Counted from the stretch's first letter, positions 17,246 through 26,225 are shown. The stretch: DNA of 64,000 nt from AP-15 sp963716115 (GCA_963716115.1 CAVQSZ010000012.1:1-64000), one strand, 5' to 3'. The notes: generated by a model not told the origin, from the sequence alone. Numbers and translations: made by a program.

Positions 17246-17290
17246 GCTTCGAGGCATGACACGCGGCCTGCCGAATGATAAGAGGGTGGC

Positions 17291-17508
17291 ATGGCCGACG
17301 AAATTCCGAACTTGGTGCTCGAGCACCTGCGTGCAATTCGCAGCGACATCGCCGACATCAAGACAGACAGCGCGGAGGGCGGCTCGGTCTCATCGAGAAC
17401 CAGATGGCCGGGCATTTTGCCCTCTACGCGACACTGTCGACGCGGCTCGACCGGATCGTCGACGACGTTCAGCTGATCAAGCGCCGGCTCGATCTCGTCG
17501 ACGCGTGA
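17291..17508 (+). pseudogene. Small coiled-coil protein, frameshifted
   Basis: The start MADEIPNLVLEHLRAIRSDIADIKTD and the end RLGLIENQMAGHFALYATLSTRLDRIVDDVQLIKRRLDLVDA are in different frames, joined near 17372. Together they make a roughly 70-residue helical protein with heptad-like leucines, typical of small alphaproteobacterial proteins of unknown function. A relative at 28982 is broken in the same region. The start has GAGGGTGGC upstream. Confidence 0.55.
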
Positions 17509-17517
17509 TCTTCGCGG

Positions 17518-18051
17518 TCAGGCGCCGGGCGGGTTGACGCGGGCGGTGAAGTCGCGCGTCGCGCGCGCCTCGCGGTCGTGCTGCAGCGCCCAGCGGATCG
17601 ATGGGAAGGCAAGCTCGGCCCAGGGGATGTCGTCCCAGCCGAACAGCCCGACCTCGAGGCTTTCCGGGCCGGCGGCGATCGCTTCGTCGAGCAGCCGCGC
17701 GCGGTAGATGAGCTGCACCTGGCTGATCCGCGGAATGTCGTAGATCGCGAGCAGGCCCTCGATCTCGATCCGCGCCCGCGCCTCTTCCCAGGCCTCGCGC
17801 TCGGCCCCGGCGCCGGCCGACTCGTTCAATTCGAGATAGCCCGCCGGCAAGGTCCAGAAGCCGTAACGCGGCTCGATGGAGCGGCGGACCAGCAGGATGC
17901 GCTCACCCGAGCGGGCGACCGAGCCGACCACGATCTTCGGATTGTCGTAGAGGATATAGCCGCAGTCGGCGCAGATCATCCGCTCGCGGTTGTCGCCCTC
18001 GGGGATGCTGCGCACCGAGGGGCCGCGCGAGGCTGGGGCGTCGTCCGACAT
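17518..18051 (-). CDS. Nudix hydrolase with N-terminal zinc ribbon
   Basis: A 177-residue Nudix-family pyrophosphohydrolase. A short zinc-ribbon-like segment (MICADCGYILYDNPKIVVGSV) precedes the Nudix box GYLELNESAGAGAEREAWEEARARI (GX5EX7REUXEE-type). This two-part layout resembles the ADP-ribose/NADH-type hydrolases, but the substrate is not determined. The ATG at 18051 (MSDDAP) is preferred over an upstream in-frame start because conservation begins after it. It is divergent from the methyltransferase at 18242. Confidence 0.85.
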   Translation of the reverse strand: MSDDAPASRGPSVRSIPEGDNRERMICADCGYILYDNPKIVVGSVARSGERILLVRRSIEPRYGFWTLPAGYLELNESAGAGAEREAWEEARARIEIEGLLAIYDIPRISQVQLIYRARLLDEAIAAGPESLEVGLFGWDDIPWAELAFPSIRWALQHDREARATRDFTARVNPPGA

Positions 18052-18241
18052 CGCCCGTCCGAGCGCGCTCAGCTCGCGACCTCGGGCCGGCGCCGCGCGG
18101 CCGTCGCACCCCAAAGATCACTCGCCGCCATCTCGGTCGATCGAATTGCCCGCTTCGCGCCGAGATCATAGGCGTGGGCCGGAGGGGCGGCAAGATCGTC
18201 GCTTGCAAAGCCCGTCCGGCGCGGTAAGCCTGCCCGCGCCG

Positions 18242-19321
18242 ATGCCGTCCGCTCTCGACAAGCTCGTCTTCGACGCCGTTCAGGCGGCGCGGGTGTCGTG
18301 GTTTTTCGGGCAAAAGCTGCTGGCCGCGCGCTTCAGCCGCCCGCGGCCGGCGACGCCGCGCCGCCCGCCGCCGCCCGCCCCGATGCCGCCCGCCCCGATG
18401 CCGCCCGCCCCGATGCCGCCAACCTCGATGCCCGGGCGCCGGCGCATCCTCGCCGATTTGCGGGCGCTGCTCGAGCAGGACTGGCGCAATATCGAGGCCG
18501 GCTATTACGCGCCGCCGGCCGCCGCGCTCGGCAGCCCGCTCGCGGCGCTGCGCCAGGCGATCGATTTCTTCGCCGATCTTGCCGCGGTCGACGAAAGGCG
18601 GCACGGCGAGCCGAAGGACCGCCTGCTGGCCGCGCCGCCGGCCGGCCGTTACCCGCGCTACTACCTGCAGAAATTTCATTTTCAAACCGACGGCTATCTC
18701 GGCAGCGCCTCGGCCGAGCGCTACGACCACCAGGTCGAGGTCTTGTTCGGCGGCGGCGCGGCGGCGATGCGGCGCCAGGCGCTGGTCCCGCTCAAAGCCG
18801 CGCTCCAAGGCGGCCTCGCCGGGCGGCTCCTCGATGTCGGCTGCGGCACCGGAAGGTTTCTGCAAGAGGTCAAGGCCAACTATCCCCGCCTCCACGTCAC
18901 CGGCCTCGACCTGTCGCCGTATTACCTCGACGTCGCCCGGCGCGGGCTCGCGCGGTGGTCGCGCGCGCGGCTGGTCGAGGGCGCGGCCGAAGCGATGCCC
19001 TTGCCCGACGCCGGGTTCGACGCCGCCACCTGCATCTATCTTTTTCACGAGCTGCCGCCGGCGGTGCGCCGCGCCGTCGCCGGCGAGCTCGCGCGGGTGC
19101 TGCGGCCGGGCGGGACCCTGATCCTGGTCGATTCGCTGCAAACCGGCGACGAGCCCGATTACGACGGCATGCTCGAGGCGTTTCCGCTGGCGTTTCACGA
19201 GCCCTATTACGCTAGCTATTTACGCGAAAATCTCGACCAGTTGTTGCACCCCGCCTTCACGTTAAACGGCTGTTTTCCGGCCTATTTTTCAAAAGTGCTG
19301 AGCTATCGGCGCGGTCCCTGA
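18242..19321 (+). CDS. Class I SAM-dependent methyltransferase
   Basis: A 359-residue protein. An N-terminal region with proline-rich repeats (PPAPM three times, from 15-bp DNA repeats at 18374-18418) is followed by a helical segment (DWRNIEAGYY..., LQKFHFQTDGYLGSASAERYD) and a methyltransferase domain: motif I LLDVGCGTGRFLQEV, post-I TGLDLSPYYLDVA, LVEGAAEAMPLPDAGFDAATC and LRPGGTLILVDS. The substrate is unknown. I chose ATG 18242, just before the first hydrophobic helix. Confidence 0.8.
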   Translation: MPSALDKLVFDAVQAARVSWFFGQKLLAARFSRPRPATPRRPPPPAPMPPAPMPPAPMPPTSMPGRRRILADLRALLEQDWRNIEAGYYAPPAAALGSPLAALRQAIDFFADLAAVDERRHGEPKDRLLAAPPAGRYPRYYLQKFHFQTDGYLGSASAERYDHQVEVLFGGGAAAMRRQALVPLKAALQGGLAGRLLDVGCGTGRFLQEVKANYPRLHVTGLDLSPYYLDVARRGLARWSRARLVEGAAEAMPLPDAGFDAATCIYLFHELPPAVRRAVAGELARVLRPGGTLILVDSLQTGDEPDYDGMLEAFPLAFHEPYYASYLRENLDQLLHPAFTLNGCFPAYFSKVLSYRRGP

Positions 19322-19391
19322 ATTTGTTTAATCACCACTAATAGATAGCGCTTGGCATTCAGCACCAGGGGTGCTACCGTATTTTGTGGGG

Positions 19392-19409
19392 GTGGACCGG
19401 GGGGTCCAC
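19392..19409. promoter_or_regulatory. Perfect inverted repeat upstream of gcrA
   Basis: GTGGACC-GGGG-GGTCCAC, a 7-bp perfect stem with a 4-base loop, lies 17 bp before the gcrA ATG. It could be an operator or a 5' UTR hairpin near the ribosome-binding site. Function is inferred from position only. Confidence 0.45.
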
Positions 19410-19426
19410 AGGATACGGGGGAAGCG

Positions 19427-19771
19427 ATGCAAGCGACCTGGACGCCTGAGCGCGTCGAGCGGCTGACGCAGCTGTTCGACGAGGGATTGCCGACCGCCGA
19501 GATCGGCCGCCGCATGGGATTGACCAAAAACGCCGTGATCGGCCGGCTCCACCGCAACGCGATGACGCGGCGCGAGCCGGCGGCGCCTGTCGAGCCGCGG
19601 CGCAACGTCTTCGAGTTCACCGGACCCTGCTGCCTGTGGCCCTACGGCCATCCGAACGACCTGAATTTCCATTTCTGCGGCGCCCGCCCGTTGCCCGGCA
19701 AGCCCTATTGCGCCGAGCACGCCGCGGTCGCCTATGTCCGGCCGAAGGACCAGAAGTCGAACGCCGCCTAG
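19427..19771 (+). CDS. gcrA: GcrA-family cell cycle regulator
   Basis: GcrA is an alphaproteobacterial sigma70 co-activator that works at promoters methylated by CcrM. The 114-residue protein has the family helix-turn-helix (ATWTPERVERLTQLFDEGLPTAEIGRRMGLTKNAVIGRLHR) and the C-terminal cysteine/histidine module CCLWPYGHPNDLNFHFCGARPLPGKPYCAEHAAVAY. I chose ATG 19427 because the WTPE motif begins directly after it; an upstream in-frame ATG at 19352 would add 25 non-conserved residues. The protein is shorter than the Caulobacter one, as is common. Confidence 0.88.
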   Translation: MQATWTPERVERLTQLFDEGLPTAEIGRRMGLTKNAVIGRLHRNAMTRREPAAPVEPRRNVFEFTGPCCLWPYGHPNDLNFHFCGARPLPGKPYCAEHAAVAYVRPKDQKSNAA

Positions 19772-19824
19772 ACGCTCCGGGGAGCAGGCTGGGCGCCAGA
19801 GCGGATTTCGACCAGATTGACGCG

Positions 19825-19955
19825 GTGTCACTGCGAGGAGCGCGTCGCGCGACGAAGCAGTCCCGGCTGGAGGAGAGACAGTCGGCCTGAGATTGCTTCG
19901 TGGAGCCTGTCCGCGGGCGGGGTCTCTCGCCGACCCGTGGAGCTCGCAATGACAA
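19825..19955. repeat. Intergenic repeat, 'GCAATCTC' family
   Basis: Contains TCACTGCGAGGAGCG, GAGATTGCTTCG and CTCGCAATGACA in inverted arrangement. The same words recur at 26090-26225, 27740-27808, 42985-43310 and 46028-46075. It fills the gap between gcrA and sdhB. Confidence 0.6.
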
Positions 19956-19991
19956 CCCGAGGATAGTGGGTCAGTCTGACCGGGCCGCTCG

Positions 19992-20771
19992 CTACCGGCG
20001 CAGCACGATCAGCTTTTTGATCTCGGCGATGGCCTTGCCCGGGTTGAGGTTTTTCGGGCAGGTGCGGGTGCAGTTCATGATCGTGTGGCAGCGGTAGAGC
20101 CGGAACGGGTCCTCGAGCGCGTCGAGCCGCTCGCCGGCCGCCTCGTCGCGGCTGTCGGCGAGCCAACGGTAGGCCTGCAGCAGCACCGCCGGGCCGAGAT
20201 AGCGCTCGCCGCTCCACCACCAGCTCGGGCAGGCGGTGGTGCAGCAGAAGCACAAGATGCATTCCCACAAGCCGTCGAGCCGGTCGCGCTCCTCGACCGA
20301 TTGCGGCCGCTCGCGGTCCGAGGGCGGCGGGCTGGCGGTCCGCAGCCACGGCTCGATCGAGCGGTATTGCGCGATCAGATGCGTCTGGTCGCCGACCAGA
20401 TCCTTGACCACCGGCAGATGCGGCAGCGGGTAGACCCGCACCGCCCCCTTGATGTCGGCGATCGCCTTGATGCAGGCCAGCGTGTTGACGCCGTCGATGT
20501 TCATCGCGCAGGAGCCGCATACCCCCTCGCGGCAGGAGCGGCGAAAGGTCAGGGTCGTGTCGATCTCGTTCTTGATCTTGATCAGCGCGTCGAGGACCAT
20601 CGGGCCGCAGCGGTCGAGGTCGATCGTGAAGCTGTCGAGGACCGGGTTCTTGCCGTCGTCCGGGTTCCAGCGATAGATCCGGAACTCGCGGGTCCGGGTC
20701 GCGCCCGCCGGCGCCGGCACGGTCTTTCCGGCGCCGACCCGCGAGTTCGGCGGCAGTCTGAATTCGGCCAT
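19992..20771 (-). CDS. sdhB: Succinate dehydrogenase iron-sulfur subunit
   Basis: SdhB passes electrons from the SdhA flavin to ubiquinone through three Fe-S clusters. The 259-residue protein has the 2Fe-2S motif SCREGVCGSCAMNIDG, the second cluster CILCFCCTTACP and the third CHTIMNCTRTCPKNLNP. The ATG at 20771 (MAEFRLPPNS) gives the normal length; a longer frame extends upstream without similarity. It lies 352 bp after sdhA, a gap filled by dispersed repeats, so it may be separately transcribed or depend on read-through. Confidence 0.95.
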   Translation of the reverse strand: MAEFRLPPNSRVGAGKTVPAPAGATRTREFRIYRWNPDDGKNPVLDSFTIDLDRCGPMVLDALIKIKNEIDTTLTFRRSCREGVCGSCAMNIDGVNTLACIKAIADIKGAVRVYPLPHLPVVKDLVGDQTHLIAQYRSIEPWLRTASPPPSDRERPQSVEERDRLDGLWECILCFCCTTACPSWWWSGERYLGPAVLLQAYRWLADSRDEAAGERLDALEDPFRLYRCHTIMNCTRTCPKNLNPGKAIAEIKKLIVLRR

Positions 20772-20867
20772 CGATCGTCTCAGTATTCGAGCGGAAACGA
20801 TATGCGCGGCAGCGAGGCGGTACCGTCGCCCGCTGCGCGCCGGGCAGGCTTTGATCTCGGATCGAAC

Positions 20868-21090
20868 CATGCGAAAGTCGTCTTGGCCGGGCTTGGCCCG
20901 TGGGCTTTAAGCCCGCGGACTTGATCCGTGGGCATCCACGCCTTCCGGCGTCCGAAGGCAAGACGTGGATGCCCGGCACAAGGCCGGGCAAGACGACCCC
21001 AAATTGTTTTCGGCCGACACCCAACGCGCGTAGATCGCAGACCAATATTTCCCCGGACAGCCCTGCGCTTCCGCGGGAATGACGAGCTGC
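20868..21090. repeat. REP-like repeats separating sdhA from sdhB
   Basis: GGCCGGGCTTGGCCCGTGGGC, a CCCGTGGGC...GCCCGCGG hairpin, GATCCGTGGGCATCCACG and GTGGATGCCCGGCACAAGGCC follow one another. This is the same palindromic family as at 4340, 27900, 47490 and 59390. The full gap 20772-21123 holds no gene. Confidence 0.65.
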
Positions 21091-21123
21091 GCATCGCGTT
21101 GCCGAGCTTCATGTCCGGCTGCA

Positions 21124-22917
21124 TCAATACACCCGCGCCTTGGGCGGAAAGGCCTGCACCTCGTTCGACAGAGTGTAAAGGTGCACCGGGCGATAGCCGA
21201 GCCTGACCCCGCCGTCGCCGTTCAGCCAGGCGACCGTGTGCTTCATCCAGTTGCGGTCGTCCCGCTCCGGGTAGTCCTCGCGGGCATGGGCGCCGCGGCT
21301 CTCGGTCCGGTTTTCCGCCGAATGCAGCGCCACCACCGCCTGCTCCAGCAGGTTTTCGAGCTCGAGCGCTTCGGCGAGGTCGCTGTTCCAGATCATCGAG
21401 CGGTCGGAGATGCCGAGCTCGCCAAAGCTGTCGGCCACCCGGTCGATCTTGTCGACCCCTTCCTTGAGCACCTCGGCGGTGCGGAAGACCGCGCAGTTGC
21501 TCTGCATCACGCGCTGCATGTCGAGCCGGATCTCGCCCGTCTTGCGCGGTCCCTTGGCATGGCGGACCGCGTCGAGCCGGTCGATCGCCTCCTCGCCGGC
21601 GGTCCGCGACAGCGGCTTGTGCGCGCTGTCCGGGCGCACCAGCTCGGCGGCGCGGCGCCCGGCCGAGCGGCCGAACACGACGATGTCGAGCAGCGAGTTG
21701 CACCCCAGCCGGTTGGCCCCGTGCACCGAGACGCAGGCCGCCTCGCCGATCGCCATCAACCCGGGCACGGTCGCGTCCGGGTCGCTCTCGGTCGGCCGCA
21801 GCACCTCGCCGTGATAATTGGTCGGGATGCCGCCCATGTTGTAATGCACGGTCGGCAGCACCGGGATCGGCTCGCGGGTCACCTCGACGCCGGAAAAGAT
21901 CCTCGCCGTCTCCGAGATGCCGGGCAGGCGCTGGTGCAGCAGCTCCGGCGTCAAATGCTCGAGATGCAGCAGGATGTGGTCCTTGGCCGGCCCGCAGCCG
22001 CGGCCCTCGCGGATCTCGATCGTCATCGCCCGGCTGACCACGTCGCGCGAGGCCAGATCCTTGGCGTGCGGCGCATAGCGCTCCATGAAGCGCTCGCCCT
22101 CGGCGTTGGTCAGATAGCCGCCTTCGCCGCGCGCCCCCTCGGTGATCAGGCAGCCGGCGCCGTAGATCCCGGTCGGGTGGAACTGGATGAACTCCATGTC
22201 CTGCAGCGGCAGCCCGGCGCGCAGCACCATCGCGTTGCCGTCGCCGGTGCAGGTGTGGGCCGAGGTGCACGAGAAATAGCTGCGGCCGTAGCCGCCGGTG
22301 GCGAGGATCACGACATGCGCGCGAAAGCGGTGCAGCGAGCCGTCCTCGAGCGACCACGCCATGACGCCGCGGCAGGCGCCCTCGTCGTCGGTGATCAGGT
22401 CGAGCGCGAAATATTCGACAAAGAACTCGGCGTGGTGGCGCAGGCTCTGCTGGTAGAGCGTGTGGATGATCGCGTGGCCGGTGCGGTCGGCGGCGGCGCA
22501 GGCGCGCTTGGCCATGTCGCCATTGCCGTAATCCTGCATCTGGCCGCCGAACGGGCGCTGGTAGATGCGGCCGTCCTCGGTGCGCGAGAACGGCACCCCG
22601 AAATGCTCGAGCTCGATCACCGCCGGGATTGCGTCGCGGCACATGTATTCGATCGCGTCCTGGTCGCCGAGCCAATCGGAGCCCTTGACCGTGTCGTACA
22701 TGTGCCAGCGCCAGTCGTCCGCGCTCATGTTGCCGAGCGCTGCGGCGATCCCGCCTTGCGCCGCCACGGTGTGGCTGCGGGTCGGAAACACCTTGCTGAT
22801 GCAGGCGGTCTTGAGCCCCGCCATGGTTGTCCCGAGGGTCGCGCGCAGGCCCGCGCCGCCGGCCCCGACGACGATGACGTCATAGCTGTGGTCGATGATG
22901 GGGTAGGCAGGCGGCAT
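21124..22917 (-). CDS. sdhA: Succinate dehydrogenase flavoprotein subunit
   Basis: SdhA oxidises succinate to fumarate at a covalently bound FAD. The 597-residue protein has the dinucleotide motif VIVVGAGGAGLRA, the FAD-linking H49 in SHTVAAQGGIAAALG, the substrate-site run FHPTGIYGAGCLITEGARGEGGYL and a C-terminal RxxDRNWMKHT. It follows sdhD by 15 bp. Fully open over 1.8 kb. Confidence 0.97.
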   Translation of the reverse strand: MPPAYPIIDHSYDVIVVGAGGAGLRATLGTTMAGLKTACISKVFPTRSHTVAAQGGIAAALGNMSADDWRWHMYDTVKGSDWLGDQDAIEYMCRDAIPAVIELEHFGVPFSRTEDGRIYQRPFGGQMQDYGNGDMAKRACAAADRTGHAIIHTLYQQSLRHHAEFFVEYFALDLITDDEGACRGVMAWSLEDGSLHRFRAHVVILATGGYGRSYFSCTSAHTCTGDGNAMVLRAGLPLQDMEFIQFHPTGIYGAGCLITEGARGEGGYLTNAEGERFMERYAPHAKDLASRDVVSRAMTIEIREGRGCGPAKDHILLHLEHLTPELLHQRLPGISETARIFSGVEVTREPIPVLPTVHYNMGGIPTNYHGEVLRPTESDPDATVPGLMAIGEAACVSVHGANRLGCNSLLDIVVFGRSAGRRAAELVRPDSAHKPLSRTAGEEAIDRLDAVRHAKGPRKTGEIRLDMQRVMQSNCAVFRTAEVLKEGVDKIDRVADSFGELGISDRSMIWNSDLAEALELENLLEQAVVALHSAENRTESRGAHAREDYPERDDRNWMKHTVAWLNGDGGVRLGYRPVHLYTLSNEVQAFPPKARVY

Positions 22918-22932
22918 GCGCGCGGCTCCCGA

Positions 22933-23328
22933 TCAGCTCGCGCCGCCGAGCGCCATCGCGAGCACCGCGAAAATCCCGGCGACGGCGAGGGCGAAGCAGG
23001 CGAGGCGGACGACGATCACGAGGCCGAGCCTGGCCAGCTCGGCGTGGACATAATCCTCGATCACCACCTGCAGCCCGAGCCCGGCGTGCCAGAAGGCGGC
23101 GATCAGCAGCAGCACCAGCAGGATCGCCGGCAACGGCCGGCCGACCCAGTCCTGGAAGGTTTCGAGGTCGGCCCCGACGAGCCGGATCACGGCGATCACG
23201 AACCACAGGCTCAACGGCACAAGCGCCACGGCGGTGACGCGCTGCAGCCACCAATGCTCGACCCCTTCCTTCGCCGAGCCCAGGCCGATCGCGCGGCCGA
23301 GCGGCGAGCGCATCCGCGTTGCCGCCAT
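22933..23328 (-). CDS. sdhD: Succinate dehydrogenase membrane anchor subunit SdhD
   Basis: A 131-residue membrane anchor with three helices. HWWLQRVTAVALVPLSLWF and the heme-region HAGLGLQVVIEDYVH match the family. I start it at ATG 23328, one base after the sdhC stop, in preference to an overlapping TTG at 23337. Confidence 0.9.
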   Translation of the reverse strand: MAATRMRSPLGRAIGLGSAKEGVEHWWLQRVTAVALVPLSLWFVIAVIRLVGADLETFQDWVGRPLPAILLVLLLIAAFWHAGLGLQVVIEDYVHAELARLGLVIVVRLACFALAVAGIFAVLAMALGGAS

Positions 23329-23329
23329 G

Positions 23330-23722
23330 TCAATCAACCCAGTGGGAGATCCCGGCGATCCAGGCGACCAGGGTCAGCGCGGTGGTCGCCGCGACGACGG
23401 CCCAGCCGCCGATATAGGTGGTTCTGAGGTCGAAGCCGTGAACCGTGTCCCAGACCAGGTGCCGGATGCCGTTGCACAGATGGTAGAACAGCGCGGCGGT
23501 CCAGCCGAACAGCAGCAGCAGCCCGAGCCAGGAGCCGAGAAACCCTTGGACCTGCTCATAGGCGTCGGGCCCGGACGCGGCGGCGGCCAGCCACCACACC
23601 AGCAGGATCGCGCCGGCGCTGAGCGCCACGCCGGCGGCGCGGTGGAGGATCGAGAGCACCGAGGTGAGCTGCCAGCGGTAGATCTGAATGTGCGGCGAGA
23701 GCGGCCGATCGGCAGATCCCAT
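23330..23722 (-). CDS. sdhC: Succinate dehydrogenase cytochrome b556 subunit SdhC
   Basis: A 130-residue membrane subunit that opens with the family signature RPLSPHIQIYRWQLTSVLSILHRAAG (quinone-site serine and arginine) and contains the heme-ligand region FYHLCNGIRHLVWD. Three membrane helices. First gene of sdhCDAB; the CitE-like gene ends 62 bp upstream in the same direction. Confidence 0.93.
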   Translation of the reverse strand: MGSADRPLSPHIQIYRWQLTSVLSILHRAAGVALSAGAILLVWWLAAAASGPDAYEQVQGFLGSWLGLLLLFGWTAALFYHLCNGIRHLVWDTVHGFDLRTTYIGGWAVVAATTALTLVAWIAGISHWVD

Positions 23723-23784
23723 CAGAACGGTCCCGGCATTGACATCCTCGGCGGGTGGATCGACCGCGGCGCGGCGCGTGTGAC

Positions 23785-24685
23785 TTAGACCCCGGCGCCG
23801 GGAGGTGTCAACGGAGGCTCGCGCGATGCGATCCTCTCGATCGCCTCGGCGATCGCCACCAGCCGGCGGGCGTTCTCGGCGTGCAGCGCCTCGACCAGCC
23901 GGCCGTCGACCAAGGTCACGCCCTGGCCGGCGGCGGCCGCCGCCTGATGCGCGGCGATGATCCGGCGCGCGGCGGCGATCTCCTCCGGGCTCGGCGCGAA
24001 GGCGCTGTTGGCCGCCGCGATCTGCTTGGGGTGGATCAGGGTCTTGCCGTCGAAGCCGAGCTCGCGGCCCTGGCGGCACGCGGCGGCGAAGCCCGCGTCG
24101 TCGGCGAGGTCGAGATGGACGCCGTCGAGGATCGCCAGCCCGTGCGCGCGGGCGGCCAAGAGGGCGAGGCCGAACGCGGTGGCGAGCGGCCGGCGGTCGC
24201 GCGTGTGCAACGCGTGCAGCTCGTTCGTCAGGTCGGCGGTCGCCGAGGACGAGCGCGGCGAGAAGCGGGCTCGCGCCGGCGATCGGGCGCGCGTCGAGGA
24301 TGCCGAGCGGTGTCTCCAGCATCGCCCACAGCGCCAGCCGCGGCGCGCCCGCGGCGGCGAGCAGCGAGGCCGCCAGCCGCACCTGGTCGGGGCGCTCGAC
24401 CTTGGGCAGCAGCACCGCGTCGAGCGGCATCGCCGCCGCCGCGGCGAGGTCGGCCCGGCCCCAGGGCGCGTCGAGGGCGTTGACGCGCAACACCAGCTCG
24501 CGCCCGCTATAGCCGCCCTCGGCGAGCGCCGCGGCGACCTTCGCGCGCGCCTCCTCCTTGGCCGCCGGCGCCACCGCGTCCTCGAGATCGAAGATCAGCC
24601 CGTCGGCCGGCAGGCTGCGCGCCTTGGCCAGCGCGCGCGGGTTCGAGCCGGGCATGAACAGAAGGCTGCGGCGGGGGCGAATCAT
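23785..24685 (-). pseudogene. HpcH/HpaI-type lyase (CitE / malyl-CoA lyase-like), frameshifted
   Basis: Cleaves or forms C-C bonds in CoA or organic-acid substrates. The N-terminus RRSLLFMPGSNPRALAKARSLPADGLIFDLEDAV, VNALDAPWGRADL and VLLPKVERPDQV are classic CitE-like motifs. Near 24237 an extra G (GGCGACCGCC for GGCACCGCC) breaks the frame; the rest continues correctly (TNELHALHTRDRRPL, DGVHLDLADDAGFAAACRQGRELGFDGKTLIHPKQIAAANSAFAPS). Start is ATG 24685. The gene precedes sdhC in the same direction. Citrate lyase partner genes are absent, so a malyl-, methylmalyl- or citramalyl-CoA-type role is more likely. Confidence 0.82.
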
Positions 24686-24770
24686 GGCGGGCCTCGGGGT
24701 GTCTTCGACTATATCAGAGGTGGAGACGGCGCCGACGGCAAGCCGCGGCGCCACGGCTGGAGGTGATGGC

Positions 24771-25211
24771 ATGGACGAGACCGGCCCGACATCCGGGGAG
24801 ACCGCGCGCGGCTTCTGGTCGTGGCTCGGCTTCTGGGTGCAGTTCGCGATCCTCGGGCTGCTCGTGGCGGTCGGGGCCTTCTTCGCCAGCGAGGGCGCCG
24901 CGGCCGGCGATTACGCCTGCGGCATGCTGCTGATCCTCGGCGCGGTGGCGCTGGCCTTTCTGCGGCTGAAGCATACCCTCGACGGCGGCGGCGCGGGATG
25001 GGGCGAGTTCCTGCTGGTCGGCGACATGAAGAACCTCACCCTGGCGATCCCGCTGTTCGTGGTCATCGGGCTGGCCGGCCTGTTCCTCGCCCATGCCTGG
25101 GAGCGCGGCAGCATGCACACCGCCGGGCTGGGGCTGTTCGTCGTCAGCGGGGTCCTCGTCTTTCTCGACATCAAGCACGTCTTCGACCGCATCGGCGCGC
25201 ATCCCGGCTGA
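24771..25211 (+). CDS. Four-helix membrane protein of unknown function
   Basis: A 146-residue inner-membrane protein with about four hydrophobic segments (FWVQFAILGLLVAVGAFFA, GMLLILGAVALAFL, LTLAIPLFVVIGLAGLFLA, GLGLFVVSGVLVFLDI). The conserved-looking loop DGGGAGWGEFLLVGDMKN lies between helices 2 and 3. It starts at ATG 24771 with GGAGGTGATGGC upstream and ends two bases before pdxY. I do not recognise the family. Confidence 0.7.
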   Translation: MDETGPTSGETARGFWSWLGFWVQFAILGLLVAVGAFFASEGAAAGDYACGMLLILGAVALAFLRLKHTLDGGGAGWGEFLLVGDMKNLTLAIPLFVVIGLAGLFLAHAWERGSMHTAGLGLFVVSGVLVFLDIKHVFDRIGAHPG

Positions 25212-25212
25212 C

Positions 25213-26064
25213 ATGCCCACAGTGCTCTCGGTTCAATCCTGGGTCGCCTGCGGCAATGTCGGCAACAGCGCGGCGCTGTTTGCGCTGCAGCGGCTCGGCT
25301 GCGAGACCTGGTCGCTCAACACCGTCGCCTTCTCGAACCATACCGGCTACGGCAAATGGCGCGGCGGCGCGGTGCCGGCGGCCGAGATCGCGGCGTTGTT
25401 CGAGGGGATCGCCGAACTGGGCCTGCTGCCGCGCTGCGATGCGGTGCTGTCGGGCTATCTCGGCGGCCCCGAGACCGGGCCGGTATTGCTCGACATCGTG
25501 GCCAGGGTCAAGCAGGCGAACCCGCGCGCCATGTTCGCCTGCGACCCGGTGATGGGGGATTTCGGCGCCGGCTGGTATGTCGAGCCCGGGGTGCCGGAAT
25601 TCTACCGCGACCGCGCATTGGCGCTGGCCGACATCGCGACCCCGAACCGTTTCGAATTGGAATGGCTGACCGGCTGCCCGGCGGCGTCCCTCGCCGAGGC
25701 GGCGACGGCGGCCGAAGCCTTGCGCCGGCGCGGCCCGAGCGTCGTCCTCGCCACCAGCCTCGAGCCCGCCGCCGACAGGATCGCGGCCGTCGCCGTCTCG
25801 CCCGAGGGCGCGTGGGCGGTCGAGACGCCGCGCCTGCCGATCGAGGCCACCGGCTGCGGCGACGCGGTCGCCGCCCTGTTCCTCGCCTCACGGCTCAAGG
25901 GCAAGCCCGTGCCCGAGGCGCTGGCGCTGGCGATCGGCGCGGTCTACGGCGTCGTCGAGGCGACTTTGCGCTCGGGCGGCGGCGAGCTGGCGCTGATCGC
26001 CGCCCAGGACGAGCTGGTCTCGCCGAGCCGCCGGCTCACGCCGCAACGCTTGCAACGCTTATAG
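25213..26064 (+). CDS. pdxY: Pyridoxal kinase
   Basis: PdxY phosphorylates pyridoxal in the PLP salvage pathway. The 283-residue ribokinase-like protein has VLSVQSWVACGNVGNSAALFALQRLG, NTVAFSNHTGYGKWRG, SGYLGGPETG, ACDPVMGD and TPNRFELEWLTG. The anion-hole/catalytic motif is ATGCGDAVAALFLA, where the usual sequence is GTGD; the catalytic aspartate is present. It starts one base after the preceding membrane-protein stop. Confidence 0.9.
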   Translation: MPTVLSVQSWVACGNVGNSAALFALQRLGCETWSLNTVAFSNHTGYGKWRGGAVPAAEIAALFEGIAELGLLPRCDAVLSGYLGGPETGPVLLDIVARVKQANPRAMFACDPVMGDFGAGWYVEPGVPEFYRDRALALADIATPNRFELEWLTGCPAASLAEAATAAEALRRRGPSVVLATSLEPAADRIAAVAVSPEGAWAVETPRLPIEATGCGDAVAALFLASRLKGKPVPEALALAIGAVYGVVEATLRSGGGELALIAAQDELVSPSRRLTPQRLQRL

Positions 26065-26084
26065 AGAATTAGACGCGGCCCCAT

Positions 26085-26225
26085 GTTGTCATTGCGAGCC
26101 CACGGGTCGGCGCGCTGCGCCGCCCGAGGACAGGCTCCGCGAAGCAATCTCGGGCCGACATCGCTCGTGCCGTCGAGATTGCTTCGTCGCGGCGCTCCTA
26201 ACAAGAAACCTGACGGAAGGTGCGG
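26085..26225. repeat. Dispersed repeat, left of IS110
   Basis: GTCATTGCGAGCCCACGGGTCGGCGCGCTGC...GAAGCAATCTCG and then GAGATTGCTTCGTCGCGG...CTCCTAACAAGAAAC. A near-identical block is at 43233-43294 and a close match to the second part at 42990-43028. Confidence 0.7.
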
